From Ochrobactrum teleogrylli (lineage in GTDB: Bacteria > Pseudomonadota > Alphaproteobacteria > Rhizobiales > Rhizobiaceae), in NCBI RefSeq assembly GCF_006376685.1, contig NZ_VEWL01000001.1:623869-687868 (forward strand): 64,000 bases of DNA, read 5' to 3'. Shown piece after piece: positions 6,891-16,113 of this stretch. Position 1 is the stretch's first letter. Each line of letters opens with the position of its first letter. Made by a program: the position numbers and the translations under genes. Below the pieces are notes generated by a model. That model was not told the DNA's origin and made no database searches. It saw only the letters and a list, made by a program, of their open reading frames with translations.

Positions 6891-8786
6891 ATGGCAGTCT
6901 CGTCAAGTGCCGATGTCGGCACGCAGAAAATGACGGGCGAAGAACGCAAAGTCATCTTTGCATCGTCGCTTGGTACCGTCTTCGAATGGTACGACTTTTA
7001 CCTTTACGGAACGCTCGCTTCCTTTATCGGCGCAGCCTTCTTCAACGAATATCCCGAAGCAACGCGCAACATCTTCGTCCTGCTGGCTTTTGCGGCGGGC
7101 TTTCTGGTGCGTCCGTTCGGTGCGCTCGTCTTCGGTCGCCTTGGCGATCTCGTCGGACGCAAATACACCTTTCTCGTCACCATTGTCATCATGGGCGCAT
7201 CGACCTTTCTGGTCGGTCTTCTGCCTGGTTCGGCAACGCTCGGCATTCTGGCGCCCATCATCCTGATCGTGCTGCGCATGCTTCAGGGTCTCGCACTCGG
7301 TGGCGAATATGGTGGCGCGGCAACCTATGTCGCGGAACATGCGCCGAATAATCGTCGCGGTTTCTTCACCTCGTGGATTCAGACCACTGCAACGCTCGGC
7401 CTGTTCCTGTCGCTGCTGGTGATCCTCGGCATCCAGACTATGATGAGCAAGGAAGCCTTTGCCGCCTGGGGCTGGCGTATTCCGTTCCTCGTCTCGGTTC
7501 TCCTGCTCGGCATTTCCGTCTGGATCCGCATGCAGATGAGCGAGTCGCCTGCGTTCAAGCGCATGAAGGAAGAGGGCAAGACCTCGAAGGCTCCGCTATC
7601 CGAAGCTTTCGGCCAGTGGAAAAATGCCAAGATCGCGCTTATCGCACTGTTCGGCCTCACCGCCGGTCAGGCCGTGGTCTGGTATTGCGGCCAGTTCTAC
7701 GCATTGTTCTTCCTTCAGAACGTTTTGAAGGTGGAAAATCAGTCGGCCAATATCATGGTTGCTATCGCCCTGCTGCTCGGCACCGGCGGCTTCGTCTTCT
7801 TCGGCTGGCTGTCGGACAAGATCGGCCGTAAGCCGATCATCATGGCGGGCCTGCTTCTGGCGGCCGTAACCTACTTCCCGCTGTTCAAGGCGCTGACCAA
7901 TGCCGCAAATCCGGCACTGGCGCAGGCTGAGCAGACCATCAAGGCAACCGTCACCGCGGCCCCTGGCGATTGTAACTTCCAGTTCAACGCCACCGGCACG
8001 TCCAAGTTTACCAGCTCCTGCGATGTTGCGACCAGCTTCCTCGCCAAGAGCTCGGTGCCTTACGAAGTCGTGCAGACCGCTGCGGCTGGAACGCCTGCAA
8101 CCGTCACCATCGGCGACGCGACGATTACGTCCTATGATGCCGTTCAGGCTGGTGCAGGTGCTGCCGGCAAGCAGGCTGAACTCGCTCATGGCGTGAACCT
8201 GGCTCTCCAGAAGGCAGGCTTCCCGCTGGTCCGCGATCCTGCCAAGGTGCCGGACATCAAGCTTGACGCCTTCCTGGCCGCCAATCCGGAACTCCAGCTG
8301 AGTGCTGATGCTGTCCGCGGTGGCGACAAGGCGATGGTCCCTGCTGCCGATCTGGTCAAGCAGAAACTCCTGACCCAGACTGAAGCCGAAGGCCTCGGTG
8401 TCAGCACCGATCAGGCCGTCTACACCATTCCGAATGCAGGCGCATTCAAGATGGTGGCAGACCCTGCCAAGGTGAACTGGGTCATGACGATTGCGATCCT
8501 GACCGTCCTCGTCATCTATGTGACGATGGTTTATGGCCCAATCGCTGCAATCCTGGTGGAAATGTTCCCGACCCGCATCCGCTACACCGGCATGTCGCTG
8601 CCTTACCATATCGGCAACGGCTGGTTCGGTGGTCTGCTTCCGGCTGGCGTGTTCGCACTCAGCGCGGCCAAGGGCGACATCTACTATGGCCTCTGGTATC
8701 CGATCGTCATCGCCTCCATCACCTTCGTGATCGGCATGATCTTCGTGAAGGAAACCAAGGGCGTCGATCTGCACAAGCTCGACTAA
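6891..8786 (+). CDS. MFS transporter, metabolite:H+ symporter type, with large periplasmic insertion
   Basis: A 631-residue major facilitator of the MHS branch (relatives include alpha-ketoglutarate, shikimate and proline/betaine permeases). Evidence includes SLGTVFEWYDFYLYGTL in TM1, RPFGALVFGRLGDLVGRK in the loop after TM2, LALGGEYGGAATYVAEH and LSDKIGRKPIIM in the C-half. Usual MHS proteins have about 430-550 residues. Here about 180 residues (roughly 345-522) are inserted between TM9 and TM10, on the predicted periplasmic side, with two cysteines 15 residues apart near the start. The frame is continuous and codon use is unchanged. Start ATG 6891 has GGGAGGACAG upstream. The substrate is unknown. 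Confidence 0.88.
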   Translation: MAVSSSADVGTQKMTGEERKVIFASSLGTVFEWYDFYLYGTLASFIGAAFFNEYPEATRNIFVLLAFAAGFLVRPFGALVFGRLGDLVGRKYTFLVTIVIMGASTFLVGLLPGSATLGILAPIILIVLRMLQGLALGGEYGGAATYVAEHAPNNRRGFFTSWIQTTATLGLFLSLLVILGIQTMMSKEAFAAWGWRIPFLVSVLLLGISVWIRMQMSESPAFKRMKEEGKTSKAPLSEAFGQWKNAKIALIALFGLTAGQAVVWYCGQFYALFFLQNVLKVENQSANIMVAIALLLGTGGFVFFGWLSDKIGRKPIIMAGLLLAAVTYFPLFKALTNAANPALAQAEQTIKATVTAAPGDCNFQFNATGTSKFTSSCDVATSFLAKSSVPYEVVQTAAAGTPATVTIGDATITSYDAVQAGAGAAGKQAELAHGVNLALQKAGFPLVRDPAKVPDIKLDAFLAANPELQLSADAVRGGDKAMVPAADLVKQKLLTQTEAEGLGVSTDQAVYTIPNAGAFKMVADPAKVNWVMTIAILTVLVIYVTMVYGPIAAILVEMFPTRIRYTGMSLPYHIGNGWFGGLLPAGVFALSAAKGDIYYGLWYPIVIASITFVIGMIFVKETKGVDLHKLD

Positions 8787-8807
8787 TCCGGCAATAACGA
8801 CAATGCG

Positions 8808-8834
8808 AAACGCCGCCCCGAAAGGGCGGCGTTT
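8808..8834. terminator. Bidirectional intrinsic terminator
   Basis: An 11-bp perfect stem AAACGCCGCCC / GGGCGGCGTTT with a five-base loop and a T5 run on the plus strand separates the convergent MFS gene and ada. Confidence 0.9.
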
Positions 8835-8855
8835 TTGCGTACACCCAACGAATTT

Positions 8856-9914
8856 TCAGCGATATTGCGCTTCGATCTCAATCAGTTTCTGCTTGCGCCA
8901 GAGACCGCCGCCATAGCCGGTCAATGATCCGTCGGCGCCGATCACGCGATGACACGGTATGATGATGGCAATCTGATTGGCACCATTGGCCCGCGCAACA
9001 GCCCTCACCGCAAGCGGCTTGTCGATTGCTTGCGCCAACTCGCTATAGCTGCGTGTTTCCCCTGCCCCAATCGTCTGAAGTTCCCGCCACACGGACTGCG
9101 TGAACGCGCTGCCATGCAAGACCATGGGCAGATCGAAGGTCGGCGACTTGCCTGCAAAGAAAGCATTCAGCTGCCGCTCGACCAGATCATGCGTGTTGAA
9201 GCGACCAATACCGATATCTCCACGAGAAGTCGCATAGAGTTTCTTCAACTCGGAAGAGAGCGCCTTGCGGTCGGCAAATTCCAGCAGATGCAGGTTTTTC
9301 GCATCGCAAATGGCAATCATCGTTCCGAGCGGCGACTTGATCCAATCGGCGCGCAACAGACCGTCGCCGCGCAGTTTTGCGGGAGGAAGACCAAGAATAC
9401 GGCCAAAGGCGCTGCGGAACGCCTCCGGCGATTCAAAGCCCGCATCGATCTGCGCGTCGATGACCCGGCCTCCGTCAGCCAATGCCTGAAAGCCGTGACG
9501 CAAACGTTCCTGCCGCGCCATTTCCAGAAATGTCATGCCGAAATGTCGCCGGAAGCTGCGCCGCACGGTGGAGAGATCAAGCCCCATGCGCGCGACATCA
9601 TCTTCGCTCCATCGCCGTTCGGGATCGGCTTCCAGAGCATCGAGCAATCTCTTGATGGAAGGCTCCGCTTCGGCTGCAGGCTGCAACGGATGGCACCTTT
9701 TGCAGGCGCGAAAACCATCCGCCATGCATTCGGCAACCGAAGCGAAAAAACGGCAGTTTTCCCGGCGCGGCTTGCGCGCCGGGCAAGTCAGGCGGCAAAA
9801 AATGCCGGTTGAAACGACACCGACATAGACCCTGCCCTCATAGGTGGCATCGCGGGCCAACAGTGCGTCGTAGAGTTTGTCTTGGTTTGGAAGCGTGAAC
9901 AACATGACACGCAT
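8856..9914 (-). CDS. ada: Bifunctional Ada: methylphosphotriester/O6-methylguanine methyltransferase and activator
   Basis: A 352-residue Ada of full architecture. The N-terminal zinc/methyl-acceptor domain has C40, C44, C71 and C74 (GIFCRLTCP and RACKRCHP). An AraC-type helix-turn-helix follows at about 90-180 (VRRSFRRHFGMTFLEMARQERL), and the C-terminal O6-alkylguanine acceptor site IIPCHRVIG places the cysteine at 321, as in E. coli Ada. It removes methyl groups from DNA and, once methylated on the N-terminal Cys, activates the adaptive response. ATG 9914 is chosen; ATG 9905 is an alternative. It stands alone, with no alkB or alkA next to it. Confidence 0.95.
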   Translation of the reverse strand: MRVMLFTLPNQDKLYDALLARDATYEGRVYVGVVSTGIFCRLTCPARKPRRENCRFFASVAECMADGFRACKRCHPLQPAAEAEPSIKRLLDALEADPERRWSEDDVARMGLDLSTVRRSFRRHFGMTFLEMARQERLRHGFQALADGGRVIDAQIDAGFESPEAFRSAFGRILGLPPAKLRGDGLLRADWIKSPLGTMIAICDAKNLHLLEFADRKALSSELKKLYATSRGDIGIGRFNTHDLVERQLNAFFAGKSPTFDLPMVLHGSAFTQSVWRELQTIGAGETRSYSELAQAIDKPLAVRAVARANGANQIAIIIPCHRVIGADGSLTGYGGGLWRKQKLIEIEAQYR

Positions 9915-9970
9915 TCTTATCCGTCTGCCTTGAAATTACAGCCTCAAATCGGGCGTTTATTTCAATAAGA

Positions 9971-9997
9971 AAAAGCCCGCCGGAACTATCCGGCGGG
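9971..9997 (-). terminator. leuB intrinsic terminator
   Basis: On the minus strand CCCGCCGG / CCGGCGGG (8 bp, six-base loop) is followed by CTTTTTC, 32 bases after the leuB stop. Confidence 0.85.
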
Positions 9998-10028
9998 TTT
10001 TCCAATTTCGCAACTCTTCAGCGGGCGA

Positions 10029-11141
10029 TTAAGCCGAAAGCGCCTTGAATTTGGCGAGGATCGCATCACCCATTTCGGTGGTGCCAACCTTGGTCGTGCC
10101 TTCCGACCAGATGTCCGCCGTGCGGATGCCATCGTCCAGAACACCGGCGATTGCAGCTTCCAGACGGTCGGCTTCGGCAACCAGATTGAACGAATAGCGC
10201 AGGCACATGGCCAGCGACGCGATCATGGCGATCGGGTTTGCAATGCCCTTGCCAGCGATATCCGGTGCGGAGCCATGGACCGGCTCGTAAAGCGCCTTGC
10301 GCTTGCCGGTCTTGGCATCGACTGCGCCAAGCGAAGCCGACGGCAACATGCCGAGCGAACCGGTCAGCATGGCAGCGACGTCGGACAGCATGTCACCGAA
10401 CAGATTGTCGGTCACGATGACGTCGAACTGCTTCGGCCAGCGGACAAGCTGCATGCCGCCAGCGTCGGCCAGCATGTGTTCCAGTTCCACGTCGGAATGC
10501 TTTTCCTTGTGACGCGCGGTGACGACCTGATTCCAGAGCACGCCCGACTTCATCACATTGCGCTTTTCCATCGAGGTGACCTTGTTGCGGCGCGTGCGCG
10601 CCAGCTCAAAAGCCACATCGGTTATGCGTTCGATTTCGTAGGTGTCATAAACCTGCGTGTCGATCCCGCGCTTCTGGCCGTTGCCGAGGTCGATGATTTC
10701 CTTCGGCTCGCCGAAGTAAACGCCGCCGGTCAATTCGCGCAGGATCAAAATGTCGAGGCCTTCGATCACTTCCGGCTTCAGCGAAGAGGAATGTGCGAGC
10801 GCCGGATAGCAAATGGCCGGACGCAAGTTTGCGTAAAGCTGCATGTCCTTGCGCAGGCGCAAAAGGCCAGCTTCTGGGCGCACTTCATAAGGCACGCTAT
10901 CCCACTTCGGGCCGCCAACAGCGCCAAACAGCGTGGCATCAGCTGCCAGCGCCTTCTCCATATCGGCATCCGAAATCGCCTGACCGTGCGCGTCGTAAGC
11001 GCAGCCGCCAACCAGACCTTCCTCGGTTTCAAAGCCGAGCTTGAGGTCCGAATTGAGGTAAGCGATGATCTTGCGGACTTCCGCCATGGCCTCGGGACCG
11101 ATGCCATCGCCGGGCAGGAGAAGAAGTTTTCTGGTTGCCAT
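10029..11141 (-). CDS. leuB: 3-isopropylmalate dehydrogenase
   Basis: A 370-residue NAD-dependent decarboxylating dehydrogenase that converts 3-isopropylmalate to 2-oxoisocaproate in leucine synthesis. Conserved blocks include [58 protein letters not shown], the catalytic Tyr/Lys region, [21 protein letters not shown] and [19 protein letters not shown]. Start ATG 11141 is preceded by AGAGG; the frame is open upstream to 11171 without conservation. It is monocistronic with its own terminator. leuD lies in the same window on the opposite strand, so the leucine genes are dispersed here rather than in one operon. Confidence 0.97.
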   Translation of the reverse strand: MATRKLLLLPGDGIGPEAMAEVRKIIAYLNSDLKLGFETEEGLVGGCAYDAHGQAISDADMEKALAADATLFGAVGGPKWDSVPYEVRPEAGLLRLRKDMQLYANLRPAICYPALAHSSSLKPEVIEGLDILILRELTGGVYFGEPKEIIDLGNGQKRGIDTQVYDTYEIERITDVAFELARTRRNKVTSMEKRNVMKSGVLWNQVVTARHKEKHSDVELEHMLADAGGMQLVRWPKQFDVIVTDNLFGDMLSDVAAMLTGSLGMLPSASLGAVDAKTGKRKALYEPVHGSAPDIAGKGIANPIAMIASLAMCLRYSFNLVAEADRLEAAIAGVLDDGIRTADIWSEGTTKVGTTEMGDAILAKFKALSA

Positions 11142-11320
11142 AATGCCAAGCCTCTGTTTTTCAATGCACAATTACGAAAAACCGGGCGTCTTCCGAAATT
11201 GTTTTTCAAAGTTCCGGGAGGGTTATAGAGCCCTGTTGCGTGGCAGGCAACAATCAGCAGACATGAAACTTATGAAAAAGATCGAGGCTTGTGCAGAAAT
11301 TAAATAACCGAAGCTGACGC

Positions 11321-11518
11321 TCAGTCCACGAGCGTCCGCGCTTCGGATGGCAGCATGATGGGTATGCCGCCGCGCACCGGATAGGCAAGCTTTGCCTTGC
11401 GCGAAATCAGTTCGCTGTGCTCTGCGTCATATTCCAGCGCGCCTTTGGTCAGCGGACAGACAAGCAGTTCCAGAAGGCGCACATCGATGCTGCCGGTTTC
11501 GGTTTTATCATTCACCAT
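11321..11518 (-). CDS. Trm112 family protein
   Basis: A 65-residue Trm112/YcaR-type protein: [17 protein letters not shown] near residues 15-31 and [17 protein letters not shown] at the C-terminus. Eukaryotic and archaeal Trm112 activates methyltransferases; the bacterial role is poorly defined. Only one cysteine is present, so the zinc-ribbon form is not expected. It is the last gene of a three-gene minus-strand unit with the LON-domain and thioredoxin-TPR genes, 15 bases after the former. Confidence 0.9.
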   Translation of the reverse strand: MVNDKTETGSIDVRLLELLVCPLTKGALEYDAEHSELISRKAKLAYPVRGGIPIMLPSEARTLVD

Positions 11519-11533
11519 TTCATATCCTCCGGA

Positions 11534-12232
11534 TCATTGCAGGCGCGATCCGTAATCGTCGTCTTTCACTTTCGCCAGCACCATTTCCGTAATGGCAATC
11601 AGCGTCGCAGCACGCGTCTTGAGGTCGGGCGCCTCCAGCAATGCCTGCTTTTCGGCAGGCCCAAAGGGCGACATGATCGACAGCGCATTGACGAGCGTTT
11701 CATTTCCGGCGCGGGAGATGCTTTCCCAGTCGGCTTCCAGATTATGCGCTTCCAGATAGTCGCGGAAGGCACGAAGCAGCGCTTCACGGTCGATATCAGC
11801 CGTGTCGCGCGCCTCTTCCAAATCGGCCAGAAACGGCATGATCCGGCACTGGCGATAAGGCTGACGGCAATTGACCTCCTCCTTGATACGGAAACGGCAA
11901 ATGCCCTGAAGCGTGATCAGAAGCCGTCCGTCGCCGGTCTCCGCATAGGTCGTTATGCGACCGAGACACCCAATACTGCTCAGCGGCGGACGAAGGCTTT
12001 CGTCCAGTTCATTGACGCCCTCGTCGTCGTCTTCGTCATCGATCTGCGGCTGGATCATGCCGATGATCCGCTTGCCGGCAAGCGCGTTTTCCACCATCGC
12101 CAGATAACGCGGCTCGAATATGTTCAGCGGCAGTTGGCCGCCGGGCAAAAGCAGGGCACCTTTCAGCGGAAATATCGGAACCAGGTCCGGAATGTCGGAA
12201 CCCGTTCTGTAGCGGGCATTACCCACTTGCAT
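11534..12232 (-). CDS. LON peptidase substrate-binding domain protein
   Basis: A 232-residue protein consisting only of a Lon N-terminal (LAN/PUA-like) domain. It shows DLVPIFPLKGALLLPGGQLPLNIFEPRYLAM, the usual start of the domain, and the GCLGRITTYAETGDGRLLITLQG block. There is no AAA+ or Ser-Lys protease domain, so it is not a protease; such proteins may bind unfolded clients. ATG 12232 has AAGGAGG six bases upstream. It lies between the thioredoxin-TPR gene (78 bases upstream) and the Trm112 gene, an arrangement suggesting a protein quality-control link. Confidence 0.9.
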   Translation of the reverse strand: MQVGNARYRTGSDIPDLVPIFPLKGALLLPGGQLPLNIFEPRYLAMVENALAGKRIIGMIQPQIDDEDDDEGVNELDESLRPPLSSIGCLGRITTYAETGDGRLLITLQGICRFRIKEEVNCRQPYRQCRIMPFLADLEEARDTADIDREALLRAFRDYLEAHNLEADWESISRAGNETLVNALSIMSPFGPAEKQALLEAPDLKTRAATLIAITEMVLAKVKDDDYGSRLQ

Positions 12233-12310
12233 TGCAACCTCCTTTGGGATGCTTCGCGCAATCCACGCGCGCAGCATCCTGACAGTCAGATTTCCCGCCG
12301 CCTTTATCGC

Positions 12311-13273
12311 CTACGAAAACAGCAGCGAAGACAGCTTCCGGCGGGCCGAAAGCGTCGCCGGGTCCGTATTGCCCCATGCTTCGAAGAACTGGAGCAGTTG
12401 CTTACGCGCGCCATCCTCGTTCCAGCTGCGGTCGGCCTTCATGATGGCCAGCAGTTCGTTGGCGGCATCGTCGCGACGACCCTGTGCATTGCGCACCTGC
12501 GCCAGATCGAAACGCGCCTGATAATCCTGCGGATCAGCCTGAAGACGCTTTTCCAATTCAACCGGGTCACCAATCAGCTTGACCTGATCGGCAAGCGCCA
12601 GCTTGGCTTCGAGCGCGCGCACCGATACGGCATTCTGCTTATCGGCAGGAATGGCGGCCAGAATTTCGCGTGCCTGTTCGGCATCGCCCGATTCCAGAAC
12701 GCAGGATGCCAGACCGACAATCGCATCGACATTGTCGGGCGCGGCCTGAAGAATGGAACTGAAAATCTCACCAGCCTGAACGTAATCGCCGGATTCAAGC
12801 AGTTCCTGCCCGGCTGTTACCGCCTCGGCAATCGCGCTTTCCTGATCGCTTGGCCCGCCGATCTTGGCGATGAATTCCTTCACCTTCGATTCCGGCAATG
12901 CGCCCATGAAGCCATCGACCGGCTGGCCGTTGACGAAGGCGATAACCGCCGGGATGGACTGAATGCCAAGCTGGCCCGGAATGGACGGGTGATCGTCGAT
13001 GTTCATCTTGACGAGCTTGACTGCTCCGCCCGCTTCCTTGACGGCCTTTTCGATAATCGGCGTCAGCTGCTTGCAGGGCCCGCACCACGGAGCCCAAAAA
13101 TCGACCAGAACCGGCTGCTGGCGCGATTCGGCCAGCACATCGGTCTGAAATGCCGCAGTCGTCGTATCCTTGATCAGATCCGCCCCGCCCACGGGTGCCG
13201 GCGCCGAACCGAAAGAAACATTTGCCGTCATCTGGCCGCCCGTATTGGCGTAAGGATTGTTCTGGCTGGTCAT
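12311..13273 (-). CDS. Thioredoxin-TPR fusion protein (CnoX/YbbN-type co-chaperone)
   Basis: A 320-residue protein with a thioredoxin domain at about 33-140 containing the active site WCGPC (C64, C67) and cis-Pro region IQSIPAVIAF, followed by TPR-like helices (about 155-320). This architecture matches YbbN/CnoX, a chaperedoxin that protects clients and hands them to GroEL/DnaK. Unlike E. coli YbbN, the WCGPC site is intact, so it may be redox-active. ATG 13273 has GAGGAA upstream. It leads the operon with the LON-domain and Trm112 genes. Confidence 0.92.
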   Translation of the reverse strand: MTSQNNPYANTGGQMTANVSFGSAPAPVGGADLIKDTTTAAFQTDVLAESRQQPVLVDFWAPWCGPCKQLTPIIEKAVKEAGGAVKLVKMNIDDHPSIPGQLGIQSIPAVIAFVNGQPVDGFMGALPESKVKEFIAKIGGPSDQESAIAEAVTAGQELLESGDYVQAGEIFSSILQAAPDNVDAIVGLASCVLESGDAEQAREILAAIPADKQNAVSVRALEAKLALADQVKLIGDPVELEKRLQADPQDYQARFDLAQVRNAQGRRDDAANELLAIMKADRSWNEDGARKQLLQFFEAWGNTDPATLSARRKLSSLLFS

Positions 13274-13391
13274 GGAATATTCCTCATATCTTCCGGCCCT
13301 GTTCATGCACCCCGCATCAAGGCCGGTGTCGATCTTTTCAGTTCGTGCTTGTCAATTTGTATCTGTTCCGGCGGATTTCAAGACGCGTAGT

Positions 13392-13913
13392 CTATACCGT
13401 TGCGTCTGCCTTCGCACCTTCTGATACTGCAAGGATACGTGGTTCGTGACCGGTCGATTTCAGGAAGGCGATGAGGTCTTCGCGCCGGATCGAGGTGGTG
13501 GCTTCGTTGGTCAGCGGGTGTCCGTTGATGACATCATATTTCATCAGATCCGCATCGATGACGACCTGAACATTGTGGTCGCGGTCGTTGATCGCGCCGA
13601 ACACTGTCACCGATCCCGGAATGACACCCAGATATTCCAGCAGCTTTTCCGGTTTGCCAAACGAAACGCGGCTTGCCGCACCGATCACCTGATGGATCGA
13701 CTTCAGATCGACCACGGCATCTTCCTCCACGGTCACGAGAAAGAAATTGTCCTTCTTGTCCTTCAGGAACAGGTTTTTGGTGTGTCCGCCGGGAATTTCG
13801 CCACGCAAGCCTTGAGAATCCGCAACCGTGAACAAAGGCGGGTGTTCCACGGTCGTCACCTCGATACCGAGATTTTGCAGATAGTCGAGAAGCTCCTTCG
13901 GCGACAAAGCCAT
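13392..13913 (-). CDS. YbaK/ProX-type aminoacyl-tRNA deacylase (prolyl-tRNA synthetase-associated domain)
   Basis: A 173-residue single-domain protein of the YbaK/ProX editing family, which hydrolyses mischarged tRNAs such as Ala-tRNA-Pro. Motifs are VEHPPLFTVADSQGLRGEIPGGHTKNLFLKDKK (read in parts), FLVTVEEDAVVDLK and GAASRVSFGKPEKLLEYLG, PGSVTVFGAIND. The lysine of GGHTKNLFLKD is the expected functional residue. Start ATG 13913 is chosen on conservation; ATG 13931 and 13925 are in frame. It is a stand-alone editing factor that could compensate for a ProRS lacking the INS editing domain, which is usual in alphaproteobacteria. Confidence 0.9.
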   Translation of the reverse strand: MALSPKELLDYLQNLGIEVTTVEHPPLFTVADSQGLRGEIPGGHTKNLFLKDKKDNFFLVTVEEDAVVDLKSIHQVIGAASRVSFGKPEKLLEYLGVIPGSVTVFGAINDRDHNVQVVIDADLMKYDVINGHPLTNEATTSIRREDLIAFLKSTGHEPRILAVSEGAKADATV

Positions 13914-14133
13914 GATTCCACCCATTTCCATTCAATATTCAAATTGTTCCGTTCAGGTTTATAGACCATGGCATGCACGGCTGTAACCACCCGAACCGAA
14001 CTTTGGACAATCTCCGGAAAACGACATTTTATTGTAATTTCCCTGTTGCATTCCGAAATGCCTTAGTCCATATAGCGCCTGCCTGACGGAAACGACTTCC
14101 TTCGGAAACGTTTTCAGGTCGAAACTGGCGCGA

Positions 14134-14208
14134 GCGGGTGTAGCTCAGGGGTAGAGCACAACCTTGCCAAGGTTGGGGTCGAGGGTTCGAATCCCTTCGC
14201 CCGCTCCA
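14134..14208 (+). tRNA. tRNA-Gly (GCC)
   Basis: A complete cloverleaf: acceptor 14134-14140 pairs with 14198-14204 (one G-U), the D-arm contains TAGCTCAGGGGTAGAGC, the anticodon GCC lies at 14166-14168 in CCTTGCCAAGG, and the T-arm GAGGGTTCGAATCCCTT follows. CCA (14206-14208) is encoded. A strong terminator follows at 14230. Confidence 0.98.
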
Positions 14209-14229
14209 GTTTCCAGCAAGGCAACGATC

Positions 14230-14256
14230 AAAATCCCGGCTTCGTCCGGGATTTTT
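14230..14256 (+). terminator. tRNA-Gly intrinsic terminator
   Basis: A 10-bp stem AAAATCCCGG / CCGGGATTTT with a six-base loop and trailing T lies 22 bases after the tRNA. Confidence 0.9.
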
Positions 14257-14315
14257 GCTTTTCTGGGTTTCCTTTCGAACAGATTCAGCGCCCGCCAGCA
14301 AAACTGAGCTTGTGC

Positions 14316-16007
14316 TCAGTTGCCGACAAATTCGAACTTGTCCACGTCCACCAGACCGCGATCTGTGATTTTCAGATGTGGGATAACCGGCAGCGCGACA
14401 AAGGCCAGTTGCAGGAATGGTTCTTCCAGAACCGAGCCCAGTTCTTCGGCAGCATGGCGCAGCTTGCGCAATTCCTCCCGCACCACCTCATAAGGCTGGT
14501 CGCTCATCAGTCCGGCAATCGGCAATGGCAGTTCAGCCAGCACCTTGCCATCGCGAACCACGACGAAACCGCCTTCGATCTCGCCAAGCCGGTTAGCGGC
14601 GACTGCAATATCCTCGTCCGATGTGCCGACGGCACAAATATTGTGGCTGTCATGGCTGACAGTTGAAGCAATGGCTCCCGCTTTCAACCCGAAACCATGC
14701 ACAAAACCGGTGGCGATATTGCCATTCTTGCCGTGGCGCTCAACCACCGCGATTTTCACAACATCCTGTTCGAGATCGGGTTCAACACCCTTCGGTCCGA
14801 CTTTCAGCTCGAATTCGAGGCTTTCGGTGATGATCTTGCCGGGAATGATGCCAATGGCGCGCGTCTTGCCGCTGTTGGAATGCGAACGGAAATTGGCAGC
14901 ACTGACACGCTGCGCCTTCACGCTGTTGCGCCCCACTTCGGCGATTGTCTTGCGCTGGGCAAAAAGTTCTTCCGAAACCACGCGTCCTGCCGAGAGGACG
15001 ATCTCGGCATGGCAACCTTCCAGACTGTCCACGATCACGAGATCGGCGCGCTGTCCCGGCGCCACCAGCCCACGGTCAAAGAGGCCAAACGAGCGGGCCG
15101 CCGAAACACTGGCTGCACGATAGATGGCCAAAGGCGACACGCCGCCCGCAATAGCGGTGCGGATCAGATAATCGAGATGGCCCTGATCAGCGATATCCAG
15201 CGGATTGCGGTCGTCGGTGCAAAGCGCCAGAAACTGCGCGTGGCGCTCGGTGATGATCGGCATCAGCGCCTTGAGGTCCTTGGAAACCGAACCTTCGCGG
15301 ACCAGAACATGCATGCCCTTGCGCATCTTCTCCAGCGCTTCTTCGGCGCTTGTCGCCTCATGTTCGGTACGAATGCCGACGGAAATGTAGCCGTTCAGGT
15401 CCTTGCCGCGCAGCAGTGGTGCATGACCGTCGATGTGTCGCCCCTGAAATGCTTTGAGTTTGGCCATGCATTCGGGGTCTTTGGCCAGAACACCCGGAAA
15501 ATTCATGAACTCGGCCAGACCGATCACCTTTGGATGATCCGCGAAGGGCAGAAGATCGCCGATCAGCAGTTCCGCACCCGCCGTTTCCATATGCGTGGCA
15601 GGCACGCAGCTTGACAGCTGAACGCGGATATCCATCACGGTTTCGACCGCGCTGTCGAGAAAGAATTTGATGCCCTCCGCGCCCAGAACATTGGCGATCT
15701 CATGGGGGTCGCAGATCACCGTCGTCACGCCTTGCGGCAGTACGCAGCGATCGAATTCATGCGGCGTAATGTGCGAGGATTCGATGTGCAGATGCGTATC
15801 GATAAAGCCCGGCACGACGATGCGCCCCGAAATGTCGATTTCCTGCTTGCCGGAATAGGTCCCGAACGTGCCGACAATGCGATCCCCGCAGATTGCAATA
15901 TCGCTTTCCACCAGCTCGCCGGTGACAAGATCGAAGAAGCGGCCACCCTTCAGCACGATATCGGCAGGCTCGCGGCCCACGCCTTGATCGATCATCCGTT
16001 CCAGCAT
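14316..16007 (-). CDS. ade: Adenine deaminase
   Basis: A 563-residue metal-dependent amidohydrolase converting adenine to hypoxanthine in purine salvage. The metal site [14 protein letters not shown] (H72, H74) is followed by [38 protein letters not shown] and the C-terminal Ade domain ([53 protein letters not shown]). The length matches prokaryotic Ade. ATG 16007 is the natural start. It lies downstream of a D-aminopeptidase homologue on the same strand (106-base gap). A purine permease gene is 12 kb away. Confidence 0.95.
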   Translation of the reverse strand: MLERMIDQGVGREPADIVLKGGRFFDLVTGELVESDIAICGDRIVGTFGTYSGKQEIDISGRIVVPGFIDTHLHIESSHITPHEFDRCVLPQGVTTVICDPHEIANVLGAEGIKFFLDSAVETVMDIRVQLSSCVPATHMETAGAELLIGDLLPFADHPKVIGLAEFMNFPGVLAKDPECMAKLKAFQGRHIDGHAPLLRGKDLNGYISVGIRTEHEATSAEEALEKMRKGMHVLVREGSVSKDLKALMPIITERHAQFLALCTDDRNPLDIADQGHLDYLIRTAIAGGVSPLAIYRAASVSAARSFGLFDRGLVAPGQRADLVIVDSLEGCHAEIVLSAGRVVSEELFAQRKTIAEVGRNSVKAQRVSAANFRSHSNSGKTRAIGIIPGKIITESLEFELKVGPKGVEPDLEQDVVKIAVVERHGKNGNIATGFVHGFGLKAGAIASTVSHDSHNICAVGTSDEDIAVAANRLGEIEGGFVVVRDGKVLAELPLPIAGLMSDQPYEVVREELRKLRHAAEELGSVLEEPFLQLAFVALPVIPHLKITDRGLVDVDKFEFVGN

Positions 16008-16113
16008 CGCTTACTCCATTCACAACTGAATCAATTCGAAAGAGGTTATCATAATGCAAGACGCGGCGGTAAGGTCGCCCTTCCGCCGCGCCGTCGATAA
16101 CAATACCGCGTTG

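Noticed and set aside
7596..8774. 392-codon minus-strand frame inside the MFS gene
   Set aside because: Shadow of the transporter in the opposite frame. The MFS insertion itself is also not a frameshift artefact, since the sense frame is continuous and TM10-TM12 follow it.
11417..13390. 657-codon open frame on the plus strand
   Set aside because: It runs antisense to three well-supported genes (Trm112, LON-domain, thioredoxin-TPR), is rich in Arg/His/Gln, and shows no family motif; a shadow caused by codon bias.
14029..14301. 90-residue minus-strand ORF with a DSNPRP-type peptide
   Set aside because: It is the antisense reading of tRNA-Gly and its flanks; this peptide pattern is a well-known artefact of tRNA genes.
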